This document shows positions 22,440 to 37,115 of a stretch of 64,000 nucleotides of DNA, in pieces. A program made the translations under genes and the position numbers. The stretch's first letter is position 1. Each line of letters begins with the position of its first letter. The stretch comes from Halictus rubicundus (taxonomy: Eukaryota > Arthropoda > Insecta > Hymenoptera > Halictidae): the NCBI RefSeq assembly GCF_050948215.1, contig NW_027488708.1:310001-374000 (forward strand). The letters are read 5' to 3'. The notes below the pieces were generated by a model that did no database searches, had not been told where the DNA came from, and saw only the letters and a list, made by a program, of their open reading frames with translations.

Positions 22440-24800
22440 TCCAATCCCCTATCCTGTCCTCGATCATATCCTATCCTCTACCCTCCCCAATTACCTATCC
22501 TATTCTCTATCCTATCCTTTCCTCTCTCCTATCCTATCATCTATCCTATACTATCCACTTTCCTATCCTATCCTCTATCCTATCCTATCCTCTATCCTAT
22601 CCTCTATCCTATCCTCTATCCTATCCTATCCTCTATACTATCCTATCCTCTTTTCTATCCTATCCTGAATCCTATCCTATCCTCTATCCTATCCAATCCC
22701 CAATTCTATCCTATCCTACATCCTATAATATCATCTATCCTATCCTATTCTCTATCCTATCCTATCCTATCCTCTATCGTATCCTATCCCCTATCATATC
22801 CAATCCTATATCCTATCCTCGATCCTATCCTAACCTAAATCCTATCCTATCCTCTTTCCTATCCTATCCTCAATCCTATTCGATCCTCTATCATATCCTA
22901 TCCTCTATCCTATCCAATACCCTATCCTATCCTCTGTCCTATCCTCTATCGTATCCTATCCTCTATACTATCCTATCCTCTTTTCTATCCTATCCTGAAT
23001 CCTATCCTATCCTCTATCCTATCCAATCCCCTATCCTAATCTCTATCCTATCCTATCCTCTATCCTATCTTATCCTCAATCCTATTCTATACTCTATCCT
23101 ATCCTATCCTTTATACTATCCAATCCTCTATCGTATCCTCTACCCTATCCTATCCTCTATACTATCCTATCCTCTACAATATCGTATCCTCTATCATATC
23201 CTATCATCTTTCCAATAATATTATATCCTCTATCCTATCCAATCCCCTATCCTATCCTCTATCCTATCCTATCCTCTATCCTATCCTATCCTCTATCCTA
23301 ACCTATCCTCTATCCTATCCTATCCTCTATCCTATCCTATCCTCTATCCTATCCTATCCTCTATCCTATCCTATCCTCTATCCTATCTTATCGTCAATCC
23401 TATTCTATCCTCTATCCTATCCTATCCTCTATCCTATCCAATCCCATATCCTATCCTCTATACTATACTATCCTCTATCCTATCCTATCCCCTATACTAT
23501 CCTGTCCACAATCCTATCCTATCCTCTATTATATGCTATACTGTATCCTATCCTATCCTCTATAATATCGTATCCTTCATCATATCCTATCCTCTATCCT
23601 ATCCTACCCTCTATCCTATCCAATCCCCTATCCTATCCTCTGTCCTATCCTCTATCCTATCCTATCCTCTATCCTATCCTATCCTTTATACTATCCAATC
23701 CTCTATCGTATCCTCTATCCTACCCTATCCTCTTTCCTATCCTATCCTCTATCCCATCCTATCCTCTACAATATCGTATCCTCTATCATATCCTATCCTC
23801 CTTCCCATAATATCATCTATCCTATCCTATTATCTATCCTATCCTATCCTCTATCCTATCTTATCCTCAATCCTATTCTATCCTTCAATCCTATCCTATC
23901 CTCTATCCTATCCTACCCCCTATACTTCCCTATCCACAATCCTATCCTATCCTCTATTATATGCTATACTGTATCCTATCCTATCCTCTATAATATCGTA
24001 TCCTTCATCATATCCTATCCTCTATCCTATCCTACCCTCTATCCTATCCAATCCCCTATCCTATCCTCTGTCCTATCCTCTATCCTATCCTATCCTCTAT
24101 CCTATCCTATCCTTTATACTATCCAATCCTCTATCGTATCCCCTATCCTACCCTATCCTCTTTCCTATTCTATCCTTCAATCCTATCCTATCCTCTATCC
24201 TATCCTACCCCCTATACTTCCCTATCCACAATCCTATCCTATCCTCTATTATATGCTATACTGTATCCTATCCTATCCTCTATAATATCGTATCCTTCAT
24301 CATATCCTATCCTCTAACCTAGAAGATCATCTATCCTATCCTATTCTCTATCCTACCCTATCCTCTATCCTATCTTATCCTCAATCCTATTCTATCCTCT
24401 ATCCTATCCTATCCTCTATCCTATCCTATCCTCAATCCAATCCTATCCTCTATCCTATCCAATCCCCTATCCTATCCTCTATCCTATCCTATCCTCTATA
24501 ATATCGTATCCTCTATCATATCGTATCCTCTTTCCTATAATATCATCTATCCTATCCTATCCTCTATCCTATTCAATCCCCTACCCTATCCTCTATCCTA
24601 TCTTATCCTCAATCCTATTCTAACCTCTATTCTATCCTATCCTCTATCATATGTTATCCTCAATCCTATTCTATCCTCTATCCTATCCTATCCTCTATCC
24701 TATCCTATCCTCAATCCTATCCTATCCTCTATCCTATCCAATCCCCTATCCTATCCTCTGTCCTATCCTCTATCCTATCCTATCCTCTATACTATCCTAT
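22440..24800. repeat. Second copy of a block from about 16930-20060
   Basis: CCCCAATTACC at 16978 recurs at 22485 (offset 5,507), CCCCAATTCTATCC near 17181 recurs near 22698, and ACCTAGAAG at 18831 recurs at 24317 (offset 5,486). After that the matching partner becomes 19577 (offset 4,740). The left copy therefore has one extra 0.75-kb unit. Confidence 0.75.
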
Positions 24801-25199
24801 CCTCTTTTCTATCCTATCCTGAAGCCTATCCTATCCTCTATCCTATCCCATCCCCTATCCTATCCTCTATCCTATCCTATCCTATCCTCTATCCTATCCA
24901 ATCCTCTATCCTATCCCATCCTCTATCGTATCCTATCCTCTATCCTATCCAATCCTATATGCCATAATATCCTCTATCCTATCCTATCCTCTATCCTATC
25001 GGACCCTCTATCCTATCGTATCCTCTATCCTATCTCCATCCTCTATCCGATCCTATCCTCAATCCTATCCCATACTGTATCCTATCCTACCCTCTGTCCT
25101 ATCCTATCCTCTATCCTATCCTATCCTCTATCATATCCTGTCCTCTACCCTATCCTATCATCTATTATATAATATCCTCTATCCTATCAAATCCTCTAT

Positions 25200-28100
25200 C
25201 CTATCTTATCCGCTATCCTATCCTATCCAACCCTCTATCCTATCCTATCCTCTATCCTATTCAATCCTCTATCCTATCCTATATCCTATCATCTATCCAC
25301 TCCCATCCTCTATCGTATCTTATCCTCTATCCTATCCTATCCTATATCCTATAATATCCTCTATACTATCCTATACTCTATCCTATCCTATCCTCTATCC
25401 TATCCTATCCTCTATCCTATCCTATCCTCTATCCTATCTTGTCCTCTATCCTATCCTATCCTCTATTATATAATATGCTCTATCCTATCCAATCCTCTAT
25501 CCTATCCTCTATCCTATCCGATCCACTATCCTATCCTATTCTCTATCATATCCTCTGACCTATCCCATCGTCTATCCTATCGGATCCTTTATCCTATCCT
25601 ATCCTCTATAATATCGTATCCTCTATCATATCCTATCCTCTTTCCTATAATATCATCTTTCCTATCCTATCCTCTATCCTATTCTATCCTCTATCCTATC
25701 CTACCCTCTATCCTATCCTATCCTCAATCCTATTCGATCCAATATCCTATCCTATCCTCTATCCTATCCTATCCTATCCTCAATCCTATCCTATCCTCTA
25801 TCCTATCCAATCCCCTATCCTATCCTCTACAATATCGTATCCCCTATAATATCCTATCCTCTTTCCCATAATACCATCTAACCTATCCTATTCTCTATCC
25901 TATCCTATCATCTATCCTATCTTATCCTCAATCCTATTCTATCCTCTATCCTATCCTATCCTCTATCATATCCTATCCTCTTTCCTATAATATCATCTAT
26001 CCTATCCTATCCTATCCTCTATCCTATCCAATCCCCTAACCTATCCTCTATCCTATCTTATCCTCAATCCTATTCTATCCTCTATCCTATCCTATCCTCT
26101 ATCCTATCCTATCCTCAATCCTATCCTATCCTCTATCCTATCCAATCCCCTATCCTATCCTCTATGCTGTCCTATCCTCTATCCTATCCTATCCGCTATC
26201 ATATGCAATCCCCTATCCTATATTCTATCCTATCCTATCCTGTATCCTATCCTATCCTCTATAAAATCGTAACCTCTATCATATCCTATCCTCTTTCCCA
26301 TAATATCACCTTTCCTATCCTATTCTCTATCCTATCCTATCCTCTATCCTATCCTATCGTCTATCGTATTCTATCCTCTATCCTATCCAATCCCCTAGCC
26401 AATCATCTATCCTATCCTATTCTCTATCCTATCCTATCCTCTACCTTATCCTATCGTCTATCGTATCCTATCCTCTATAAAATCGTAACCTCTATCATAT
26501 CCTATCCTCTTTCCCATAATATCACCTTTCCTATCCTATTCTCTATCCTATCCTATCCTCTATCCTATCCTATCGTCTATCGTATTCTATCCTCTATCCT
26601 ATCCAATCCCCTAGCCTATCATCTATCCTATCCTATTCTCTATCCTATACTATCCTCTATCTTATCCTATCGTCTATCGTATCCTATCCTCTATCCTATC
26701 CAATCCCCTATCCTGTACTATCCTCTATCATATCCTATCCTCAATCCTAACCTATCCTCTATCCTATCCTATTATCAATCGTATCCTATCCTCTATCCTA
26801 TCCTATTTTGTATCCTATCCTATCCTCCATAATATCGTATCATCTATCATATCCTATCCTCTTGCCTATAATATCATCTACCCTATCCTCTATCCTATCC
26901 AATCCCCTAACCTATCCTCTATGCTGTCCTATCCTCTATACTATCCTATCCTCAATCCTATCCTATCCTCTATAATATCGTATCCTCTATCCTATAATAT
27001 CATCTATCCTATCCTATCCTCTATCCTATCCTCTATCCTATCCGCTATCCTATCCTCTACCCTGTCCTCAATCCTATCCTATCCTATACTATCCTCTATC
27101 CTATCCTATGCTGTATCCTATCCAATCCCCTATCCTATCCTCAATCCTATCCTATCGTCTATCCTATCCTATCATCTATCTTATCCTATCATCTATCCTA
27201 TCCTATCCTATCCTCTATCCTATCCTCTATCCTATCCTATCCTCTATACTATCCTATACTCTATCCGATCCACTATCCTATCCTATTCTCTATCATATCC
27301 TCTGACCTATCCCATCGTCTATCCTATCGGATCCTTTATCCTATCCTATCCTCTATAATATCGTATCCTCTATCATATCCTATCCTCTTTCCTATAATAT
27401 CATCTTTCCTATCCTATCCTCTATCCTATTCTATCCTCTATAATATCGTATCCACTGTCATATCCTATCCTCTTTCCTATAATATCATCTATCCTATCCT
27501 ATCCTCTATCCTATCCTATCCTCTATCATATCCTATCCTCTTTCTTACAATATCATCTATCCTATCCTATCCTCTATAATATCGTATCCTCTATCCTATG
27601 ATATCATCTATCCTATCCTATCCTCTATCCTATCCTATCCTATCCTCAATCCTATCCTATCCTCTATCCTATCCTATCCTTTATACTATCCAATCCTCTA
27701 TCGTATCCTCTATCCTATTCTAACCTCTATCCTATCCTATCCTCTACAATATCGTATCCTCTATCATATCCTATCCTCTTTGCCATAATATCATCTATCC
27801 TATCCTATTCTCTATCCTATCCTATCCACTATCCTATCCTATCCTCTATAATATCGTATCCTCTATCATATCCTATCCTCTTTCCTATAATATCATCTAC
27901 CCTATCCTATTCTCTATCCTATCCTATCCTGTATCCTATCCTATTGTCTATCGTATCCTATCCTCTATCCTATCCAATCCCCTATCCTATCCTCTATTCT
28001 GTCCTATCCTCTATCCTATCCAATCCCCAATCCTATACTATCCTCTATCCTCTCCTAACCTCTATCCTATCCTATCCTCACTCCTATCCTATCCTGTATC

Positions 28101-31100
28101 CTATCCCATCCTCAAATCCTATCCTATCCTCTATCCTATTCTATCCTCTATACTATCCTATCCTCTATCCTATCCTATCCTCTATAATATCGTAACCTCT
28201 ATCATATCCTATCATCTTTCCTATAATATCCTCTATCCTATCCTATCCTCCATCGTCTCCTATCCTCTATCATATCCAATCCCCTATCCTATCCTCTATC
28301 CTATGCAATCCACTATCCTATCCTATTCTCTATCATATCCTCTGTCCTATCCCATCCTCTATCCTATCGAATCCTCTATCCTATCCTATCCTCTATAATA
28401 TCGTATCCTCTATCCTATAATATCATCTATCCTATCCTATTCTCTATCCTATCCTATCCTATCCACTATCCTATCCTATCCTCAATCCTATCCTATCCTC
28501 CACAATATCGTATTCTCTATCATATCCTATCCTCTTTCCCATAATATCATCTATCCTATCCTATTCTCTATCCTATCCTATCCCCTATCCTATCCTCTAT
28601 CCTGTCCTATCCTCAATCCTATCCTATCCCCAATCCTATCCTATCCTCTATGCTATACTATCCTCTATCCTATCCTATCCTGTATCATATCCTGTCCTCT
28701 TTCCTATAATATCATCTATCCTATCCTATCCTCTATCCCATCCTATCCTCTATACTATAATATCATCTATCCTATCCTATTCTCTATCCTATCCTATCCT
28801 ATCCACTATCCTATCCTATGCTCAATCCTATCATATCCTCTATCCTATCCTATCCTTTATACTATCCAATCCTCTATCGTATAATCTATCCTATCCTACC
28901 CTCTTTCCCATAATATCATCTATCCTATCCTATCCTCTATCCTATCCTATCCCCAATCCTATCCTATCCTCTATCCTATCCTATCCTCTATCCTATCCTA
29001 TCCTCTATCCTATCCAATCCCCTATCGTATCCTCTATCCTATCCTATCCTCTATCCTATCCTATCCTCAATCCTATCCTATAGTGTATTATATCCTATCC
29101 TCTATCCTATCCTATCCTCTATCTTATCCAATCCCCTATCGCATCCTCTATCCTATCCTATCCTCTATCCTATCCCATCCTCTATCCTATCCTATACTCT
29201 ATCCTATCCTCTATCCTATCCTCTATCGTATCCTCTATCCTATCCTCTATCCTGTATCCTATCCTATCCTCAATCCTATGATATCCTCTATCGTATCCCA
29301 TCCTCCATCGTATCCTCTATCCTATCCTATCCAATCCTCTATCGTATCCTCTATCATATCCTGTCCTCAATCCTATGATATCCTCTATCGTATCCTCTAT
29401 CCTATCCTATCCTGTATCCTATCCTATCCTCTATAATAACCGTATACTCTATCATATCCTATCCTCTATCCTATAATATCATCTATCCGTTCATATTCTC
29501 TATCCAATCCGATCCTCTATCCTATCCTCTATCCTATCCTCTATCCTATCCTATCCTCTAACCTATTCTATCCTATATCCTATCGTATCCTCTATCCTAT
29601 CCTATCCACTATCCTATGCAATCCTCTATCCTTCATCTATCCTACCGTATCCTCTATCCTATCCTATCCTCTATCCTATCCTATCCTCTATAATAACCGT
29701 ATACTCTATCATATCCTATCCTCTATCCTATAATATCATATATACTATCCTATCCTCTATCCTATCCTATCCTTCTGTCCTGTCGTATCCTCTATCCTAT
29801 CAAATCCCCTATCCTATTCTCTATCCTATCCTATCCTCTATAATAACAGTATACTATATCATATCCTATCATCTATCCTATAATATTATCTATCCGTTCC
29901 TATTCTCTATCCTATCCAACCTATCCACTATCCTATCCTATCCTCAATCCTAACCTATCCTCTATCCTATCCTATCCTTTATACTATCCAATCCTCTATC
30001 GTATAATCTATACTATCCTCTTTCCCATAATATCCTCTATCCTATCCTATCCTTTATTCTATCCAATCTTCTATCGTATCGTCTATCCTATACTAACCTC
30101 TATCCTATCCTATCCTCTACAATATAGTATCCTCTATCATATCCTATCCTCTTTCCCATAATATCATCCGTCCTATCCTATTCTCTATCCTATCCTATCC
30201 TGTATCCTATCTTATCCTCAATCCTATTCTATCCTCTATCCTATCCTGTCATCTATCCTATCCTATCCTCTATCATATCCTATCCTCTATCATATCCTAT
30301 CCTCTTTCCTATAATATCATCTATCCTATCCTATCCTCTTTCCTATCCTATCCTCTATAATATCGTATCCACTGTCATATCCTATCCTCTTTCCTATAAT
30401 ATCGTCTACCCTATCCTGTCCTATCCTCTTTCCTATAATATCGTCTACCCTATTCTATTCTCTATCCTATCCAAACCTCTATCCTATCCTATCGTCTATC
30501 GTATCCTATCCTCTATCCTATCCAATCCCCTATCCTATCCTCTATCCTGTCCTATCCTCTATCCTATCCTATCCCCAATCCTATCCTATCCTCTATCCTA
30601 TCCAATCCACTATCCTATCCGATCCTCTATCCTATCCTATCCTATCCTATCCTATCCTATCCTCTATCCTATCATATCCTGTATCCTATCGTATCCTCTA
30701 TCCTCTATCCTATCCAATCCTCTATCCTATCCCATCCCCTATCCTATCATCTATCCTATCCTATTCTCTATCCTATCCTATCCTGTATCCTATCCCATTC
30801 TCTGACCTATCCTTTCCTCTATCCTATCCTATCGTCTATCGTATCCTATCCTCTATCCTATCCAATCCCCTATCCTATCCTCTATCCTGTCCTATCCTCT
30901 ATCCTATCCTATCCTCTATAATATCGTATCCTCTATCATATCCTATCATCTTTCCTATAATATCATCTATCCTATCCTATCCCCTATCCTATCCTATACT
31001 CTATAATATCGTATCCACTATCATATCCTATCCTCTTTCCTATAATATCATCTACCCTATCCTATTCTCTATCCTATCCTATCCTGTATCCAATCCTACC

Positions 31101-33700
31101 GTGTATCGTATCCTATCCCCTATCCTATCCTATCCTCTATCCTATCCTATGGTCTATCGTATCCTATCCTCTATCCTATCCAATCCCCTAGCCCATCCTC
31201 TAACCTGTCCTATCCTCTATCCTATCCTATAGTCAATCCTATCCTATCTTCTATCCTATCCTATCATCAATCCTATCGTATCCTCTATCCTATCCTATCC
31301 TCTATACTATCCTATCCTCAATCGTATCCCATCCTCTATCCTATCGAATCCTTTATCCTATCCTATCATCTATAATATCGTATCCTCTATCATATCCTAT
31401 CCTCTTTCCTATAATATCATCTTTCCTATCCTACCCTCTATCCTATTCTATCCTCTATAATATTGTATCCACTGTCATATCCTATCCTCTTTCCTATAAT
31501 ATCATCTACCCAACCTATTCTCTATCCTATCCAATCCTCTATCCTATCATATCGTCTATCGTATCCTATCGTCTATTATATCCAATCCCCTATCCTATCC
31601 TCTATCCTGTCCTATCCTCTATCCCATCCTATCCTCTATAATATCGTATCCTCTATCCTATAATATCATCTATCCTACCCTATTCTCTATCCTATCCTAT
31701 CCTATCCACTATCCTATCCTATCCTCAATCCTATCCTATCCTCTATCATATCCTATCCTCTATCATATCCTATCCTCTTTCCCATAATATCATCTATCCT
31801 ATCCTATCCTCTATAATGTCGTCTCCTCTATCATATACTATCCTCTTTCCTATAATATCATCCATGCTATCCTATCCTCTATCCTATCCTATCCTCTATC
31901 ATATCCTATCCTCTTTCCTAAAATATCATCTATCCTATCCTATCCTCTATCCCATCCTATCCTCTATAATATCGTTTCCCCTATCCTACAATATCCTCTA
32001 TCCTATCCTATCCTCTATCCTATCCTATCCTCCATAATATCGTATGCTCTATCCTATTCTATCCTCTATCCTATCCTATCCTCTATCCTATCCTATCCTC
32101 TATCCTATCCTATCCTCTATCCTATACTATCCTCTATCGTATCCTATCCTCTATCCTATCCTATCCTCAATCCTATCCAATAGCCTATCCTATCCTCTAT
32201 CCTAACCTCAGTCATATCCAATCCTCTATCGTATCCTCTATCCTATCCTATCCTCTATCCTAACCTTTGCTCAATCCTATCCTATCCTCTATCCTATCCT
32301 ATCCTCTATCCTATCCTATCCTCTATCCTATCCTATCCTATCATCTATCCCATCCTATCGTCTATCCTATCCAATCCGATATCCCATCCTCTATCCCGTC
32401 CCATTCTCAATCCTATCCTAGACTGTATTATATACTATCCTCTATCCTATCCTATCCTATATCCTATCAAATCCCCTATCCTATCCTCTATCATATAATA
32501 TCATGTATCCTATAATATTCTCTATCCTATTCTATCCTCAATCCTATCCAATACCCTATCCTATCCTCTATCCTAACCTCAGTCATATCCAATCCTCTAT
32601 CGTATCCTCTATCCTATCCTATCCTCTATCCTAACCTTTGCTCAATCCTATCCTATCCTCTATCCCATCCTATCGTCTATCCTATCCAATCCTATATCAT
32701 ATCCTCTATCCCGTCCCATCCTCAATCATATCCTAGACTGTATTATATACTATCCTCTATCGTATCCTATCCTATATCCTATCAAATCCCCTATCCTATC
32801 CTCTATAATTTCGTATCCTCTATCCCATCCTATCGTCTATCCTATCCAATCCACTATCCTATCCTCTATCCTGTCCTATCTTCAATCCTATCGTATAGTG
32901 TATTATATACTATCCTCTATCCTATCCTATCCTCTAACCTATCAAATCCCCTATCCTAAACCTCTATAATATAGTATCCTCTATCCTATCCTATCCTCTA
33001 TCCTATAATATCATCTATTGTATTCTATTCTCTATCCTATCCTATCCTGTATCCTATCCTATCCTCTAACCTGTCCCATCCTCTATCCTATCCTATACTC
33101 TTTCCTATCCTATCCTCTATCCTATCGTATCCTCAATCCTATCCTATCCTCTACCCTACAAATTCCTCTATCCTATCCTAGCCTCTGTCATCTATCCTAT
33201 CCTCTATCCTATAATATCCTCAATCCTATCCTATCCTCTATCCTATCCTACCGCCTATAATATCGTATCATCTATCCTATCCTATTCTCTATCCTATCCA
33301 ATCCTCTAACCTATCCTGTCCTCTATCCTATTCAATTCCCTATCCTATCCTCTATCCTATCCCATCCCCTATCCTATCCTCTATCTTATCCTATCCTCTA
33401 TAATATCGTATCCACTATCATATCCTATCCTCCATCTTATCCTATCCTCTATAATATCGTATCCTCTATCCTATCCTATCTTCTATCTTATCCTATCCTC
33501 TATAATATCGTATCCTCTATCCTATCCTATCCTCTATGCGATAATATCATATATCCTATCCTATCCTCTATCCTATCCTCTGTCCGATCCTCTAACCTAT
33601 CCTATCCTTTATCCTATCCTATCCTCTATCCTATCCTCTATCATATCGTATACTCTATGCTATCGTATCCTCTATCCTATCCATTCCTCTATCCTATCCT
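25200..33700. repeat. TATCC satellite, block C (more diverged)
   Basis: Continuous TATCC-family array with shorter recognisable duplications. One is a 216-bp tandem pair (ATAAAATCGTAACC at 26261 and 26477). Another is a 371-bp pair (ACCTCAGTCATATCC at 32205 and 32576). Variants GATCC, CCGTTC and AACCGTATAC appear. No gene or RNA is seen. Confidence 0.9.
26250..26690. repeat. 216-bp tandem duplication
   Basis: ATAAAATCGTAACCTCTATC at 26261 and 26477, followed in both by CTTTCCCATAATATCACC, the CTATCGTATTC region and CCAATCCCCTAGCC. The copies differ at a few bases. Confidence 0.8.
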
Positions 33701-34000
33701 CAATCCCGTCCTATCCTGAATCCTATCCTATACTGTATTGTATCCTATCCTCTATCCTATCCCATCCCCTATCCTATCCTCTATCCTATCCTATCCTCTA
33801 TCCTATCCTATCCTCTATCCTATTCTATCCTCTATCCTATCCTATCCTCTATCCTATCATATGGTGTATCCTATCCAATCCCCTATCCTATCCTCAATCC
33901 TATCCTATCCTCTATCCTATCCTATCCTCTATCCTATCCTATCCAATCGCCTATCCTATCCTCTATCCTATCCTATCCTCTATCCTATCATATCCTCTAT

Positions 34001-35420
34001 CGAATCCTATCCTCAATCCTATCCTATCCTCTATCTTACAATATCCTCTATCTTATCCTATACTCTATCCTATCCTATCCTCTATAATAACAGTATACTC
34101 TGTCATATCCTATCCTCTATCCTATAATATCATCCATCCGTTCCTATTCTCTATCCTATCCTATCATCTATCCTATCCTCTATCCTATCCTATACTCTAT
34201 CCTATCCTCTATCCTATCCTATCCTCTATCCTATCCTATCCTCAATCCTATGATATCCTCTATCGTATCCTCTATCCTATCCTATCCTCTATCCTATCCT
34301 ATCCTCTATAATAACCGTATACTCTATCATATCCTATCCTCTATCCTATAATATCATATATACTATCCTATCATATCCTCTATCCTGTCGTATCCTCTAT
34401 CCTATCAAATCCCCTATCCTATTCTCTATCCTATCGTGTCCTCTATCCTATCAAATCCTCTATCGTATCCTCTATCGTATCCTATCCTCTATCCTATAAT
34501 ATCATCTATCCGTTCATATTCTCTATCCAATCCTATCCTCTATCCTATCCTCAATCCTATCCTTTCCTTTATCCCATCCCATCCTATCCTCTAACCTATT
34601 CTATCCTATATCCTATCCTATCCTCTATCCTATCCTATCTTCTATCCTATCCTATCCTCTATCATATGGTATCATCCATCGTATCCTATCCTCTATCGAA
34701 TCCTATCCTCAATCCTATCCTATCATCTATCTTACAATATCCTCTATCTTATCCTATACTCTATCCTATCAAATCCCCTATCCTATTCTCTATCCTATCC
34801 TATCCTCTATAATAACCGTATACTCTGTCATATCCTATCCTCTATCCTATAATATCATCCATCCGTTCCTATTCTCTATCCTATCCTATCATCTATCCTA
34901 TCCTCTATCCTATCCTATACTCTATCCTATCCTCTATCCTATCCTATCCTCTATCCTATCCTATCCTCAATCCTATGATATCCTCTATCGTATCCTCTAT
35001 CCTATCCTATCCTCTATCCTATCCTATCCTCTATAATAACCGTATACTCTATCATATCCTATCCTCTATCCTATAATATCATATATACTATCCTATCATA
35101 TCCTCTATCCTGTCGTATCCTCTATCCTATCAAATCCCCTATCCTATTCTCTATCCTATCGTGTCCTCTATCCTATCAAATCCTCTATCGTATCCTCTAT
35201 CGTATCCTATCCTCTATCCTATAATATCATCTATCCGTTCATATTCTCTATCCAATCCTATCCTCTATCCAATCCTATCCTCTATCCTATCCTCTATCCT
35301 ATCCTATCCTCTAACCTATTCTATCCTATATCCTACCGTATCCTCTATCCTATCCCTATCCAATATCCTATGCAATCCTCTATCCTTCATCTATCCTACC
35401 GTATCCTCTATCCTATCCTA
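34001..35420. repeat. 0.7-kb tandem duplication
   Basis: CGAATCCTATCC occurs at 34001 and 34697 (offset 696); later landmarks such as CTCTATAATAACCGTATAC recur at an offset of 725. The 29-bp change comes from an extra AAATCCCCTATCC segment in the second copy. Both copies carry CATCCATCCGTTCC and CATATATACTATCC. Confidence 0.8.
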
Positions 35421-35753
35421 TCCTCTATCCTATCCTCTATCCTATCCTTAATCCTATCCTTTCCTTTATCCTATCCTATCCTATCCTCTAACCTATTCTA
35501 TCCTATATCCTATCCTATCCTCTATCCTATCCTATCCTCTATCCTATAATATGCTCTATCCTATCCTATCCTCTATCCTATCCTATCCTCTATCCTATCC
35601 TATCTTCTATCCTATCCTATCCTCTATCCTATCCTATCCTCTATCCTATCCTATCCTCTATCCTATCCTATCCTCTATCCTATCCTATCGTCTATCCTAT
35701 CCTCTATCCTATCCTATCCTCTATCATATCCTATCATCTATCCTCAATCCTAT

Positions 35754-36780
35754 CCTTTCCTGTATCCTATCCAATCCTCTATCCTATCCTATCCTCTATC
35801 CTATCCTATCCTCTATCCTATCCTATCCTCTATCCTATCCTCTATCCTATCCTCTATCCTATCCTATCCTCTATCCTATCCTATCCTCTATCCTATCCTA
35901 TCGTCTATCCTATCCTCTATCCTATCCTATCCTCTATCATATCCTATCATCTATCCTCAATCCTATCCTTTCCTGTATCCTATCCAATCCTCTATCCTAT
36001 CCTATCCTCTATCCTATCCTGTCCTCTATCCTATCCTATCCTCTATCCTATCCTCTATCCTATCCTCTATCCTATAATATCCTCTATCCTATCCTATCGT
36101 CTATCCTATCGTCTATCCTATCCTCTATCCTATCCTATCCTCTATCCTATCCTATCCTCTATCCTATCCTATCGTCTATCCTATCCTCTATCCTATCCTA
36201 TCCTCTATCATATCCTATCATCTATCCTCAATCCTATCCTTTCCTGTATCCTATCCAATCCTCTATCCTATCCTATCCTCTATCCTATCCTATCCTCTAT
36301 CCTATCCTATCCTCTATCCTATCCTCTATCCTATCCTCTATCCTATCCTATCCTCTATCCTATCCTATCCTCTATCCTATCCTATCGTCTATCCTATCCT
36401 CTATCCTATCCTATCCTCTATCATATCCTATCATCTATCCTCAATCCTATCCTTTCCTGTATCCTATCCAATCCTCTATCCTATCCTATCCTCTATCCTA
36501 TCCTGTCCTCTATCCTATCCTATCCTCTATCCTATCCTCTATCCTATCCTCTATCCTATAATATCCTCTATCCTATCCTATCGTCTATCCTATCGTCTAT
36601 CCTATCCTCTATCCTATCCTATCCTCTATCCTATCCTATCCTCTATCCTATCCTATCGTCTATCCTATCCTCTATCCTATCCTATCCTCTATCATATCCT
36701 ATCATCTATCCTCAATCCTATCCTTTCCTGTATCCTATCCAATCCTCTATCCTATCCTATCCTCTATCCTATCCTATCCT
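35754..36780. repeat. 484-bp dimeric higher-order repeat
   Basis: The word CCTTTCCTGTATCC lies at 35754, 35967, 36238, 36451 and 36722. Spacings alternate 213, 271, 213, 271, so the unit is exactly 484 bp with two subunits. Each subunit ends with CATATCCTATCATC and CTCAATCC before the word. Confidence 0.88.
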
Positions 36781-37115
36781 ATCCTCTATCCTATCCTATC
36801 CTCTATCCTATCCTATCCTCTATCCTATCCTATCCTCTATCCTATCCTATCCTCTATCCTATCCTATCCTCTATCCTATCCTATCCTCTATCCTATCCTA
36901 TCCTCTATCCTATCCTATCCTCTATCCTATTCTATCCTCTATCCTATCCTATCCTCTATCCTATCCTATCCTCTATCCTATCCTATCCTCTATCCTATCC
37001 TATCCTCTATCCTATCCTATCCTCTATCCTATCCTATCCTCTATCCTATCCTATCCTCTATCCTATCCTATCCTCTATCCTATCCTATCCTCTATCCTAT
37101 CCTATCCTCTATCCT
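36770..37115. repeat. Nearly pure 17-bp satellite core
   Basis: About 20 consecutive copies of TATCCTATCCTATCCTC with about one visible substitution (TATTC near 36930). This is the most homogeneous stretch and defines the consensus unit. Confidence 0.9.

Larger units (their letters stand above)
11814..25200. repeat. TATCC satellite, block B (CTATAATATCG variants)
   Basis: The same 17-bp family, with a recurring suite of variants: CTCTATAATATCGTATCC, TTCATCATATCC, CTATTATATGCTATACTG, CCCCCTATACTTCCC, CCAATCCCC and CCTAGAAGATCATC. Words recur in fixed order, so the block is built of long composite units rather than free 17-mers. TAA in the ATAATATCG words keeps open frames short here. No gene is seen. 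Confidence 0.93.
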
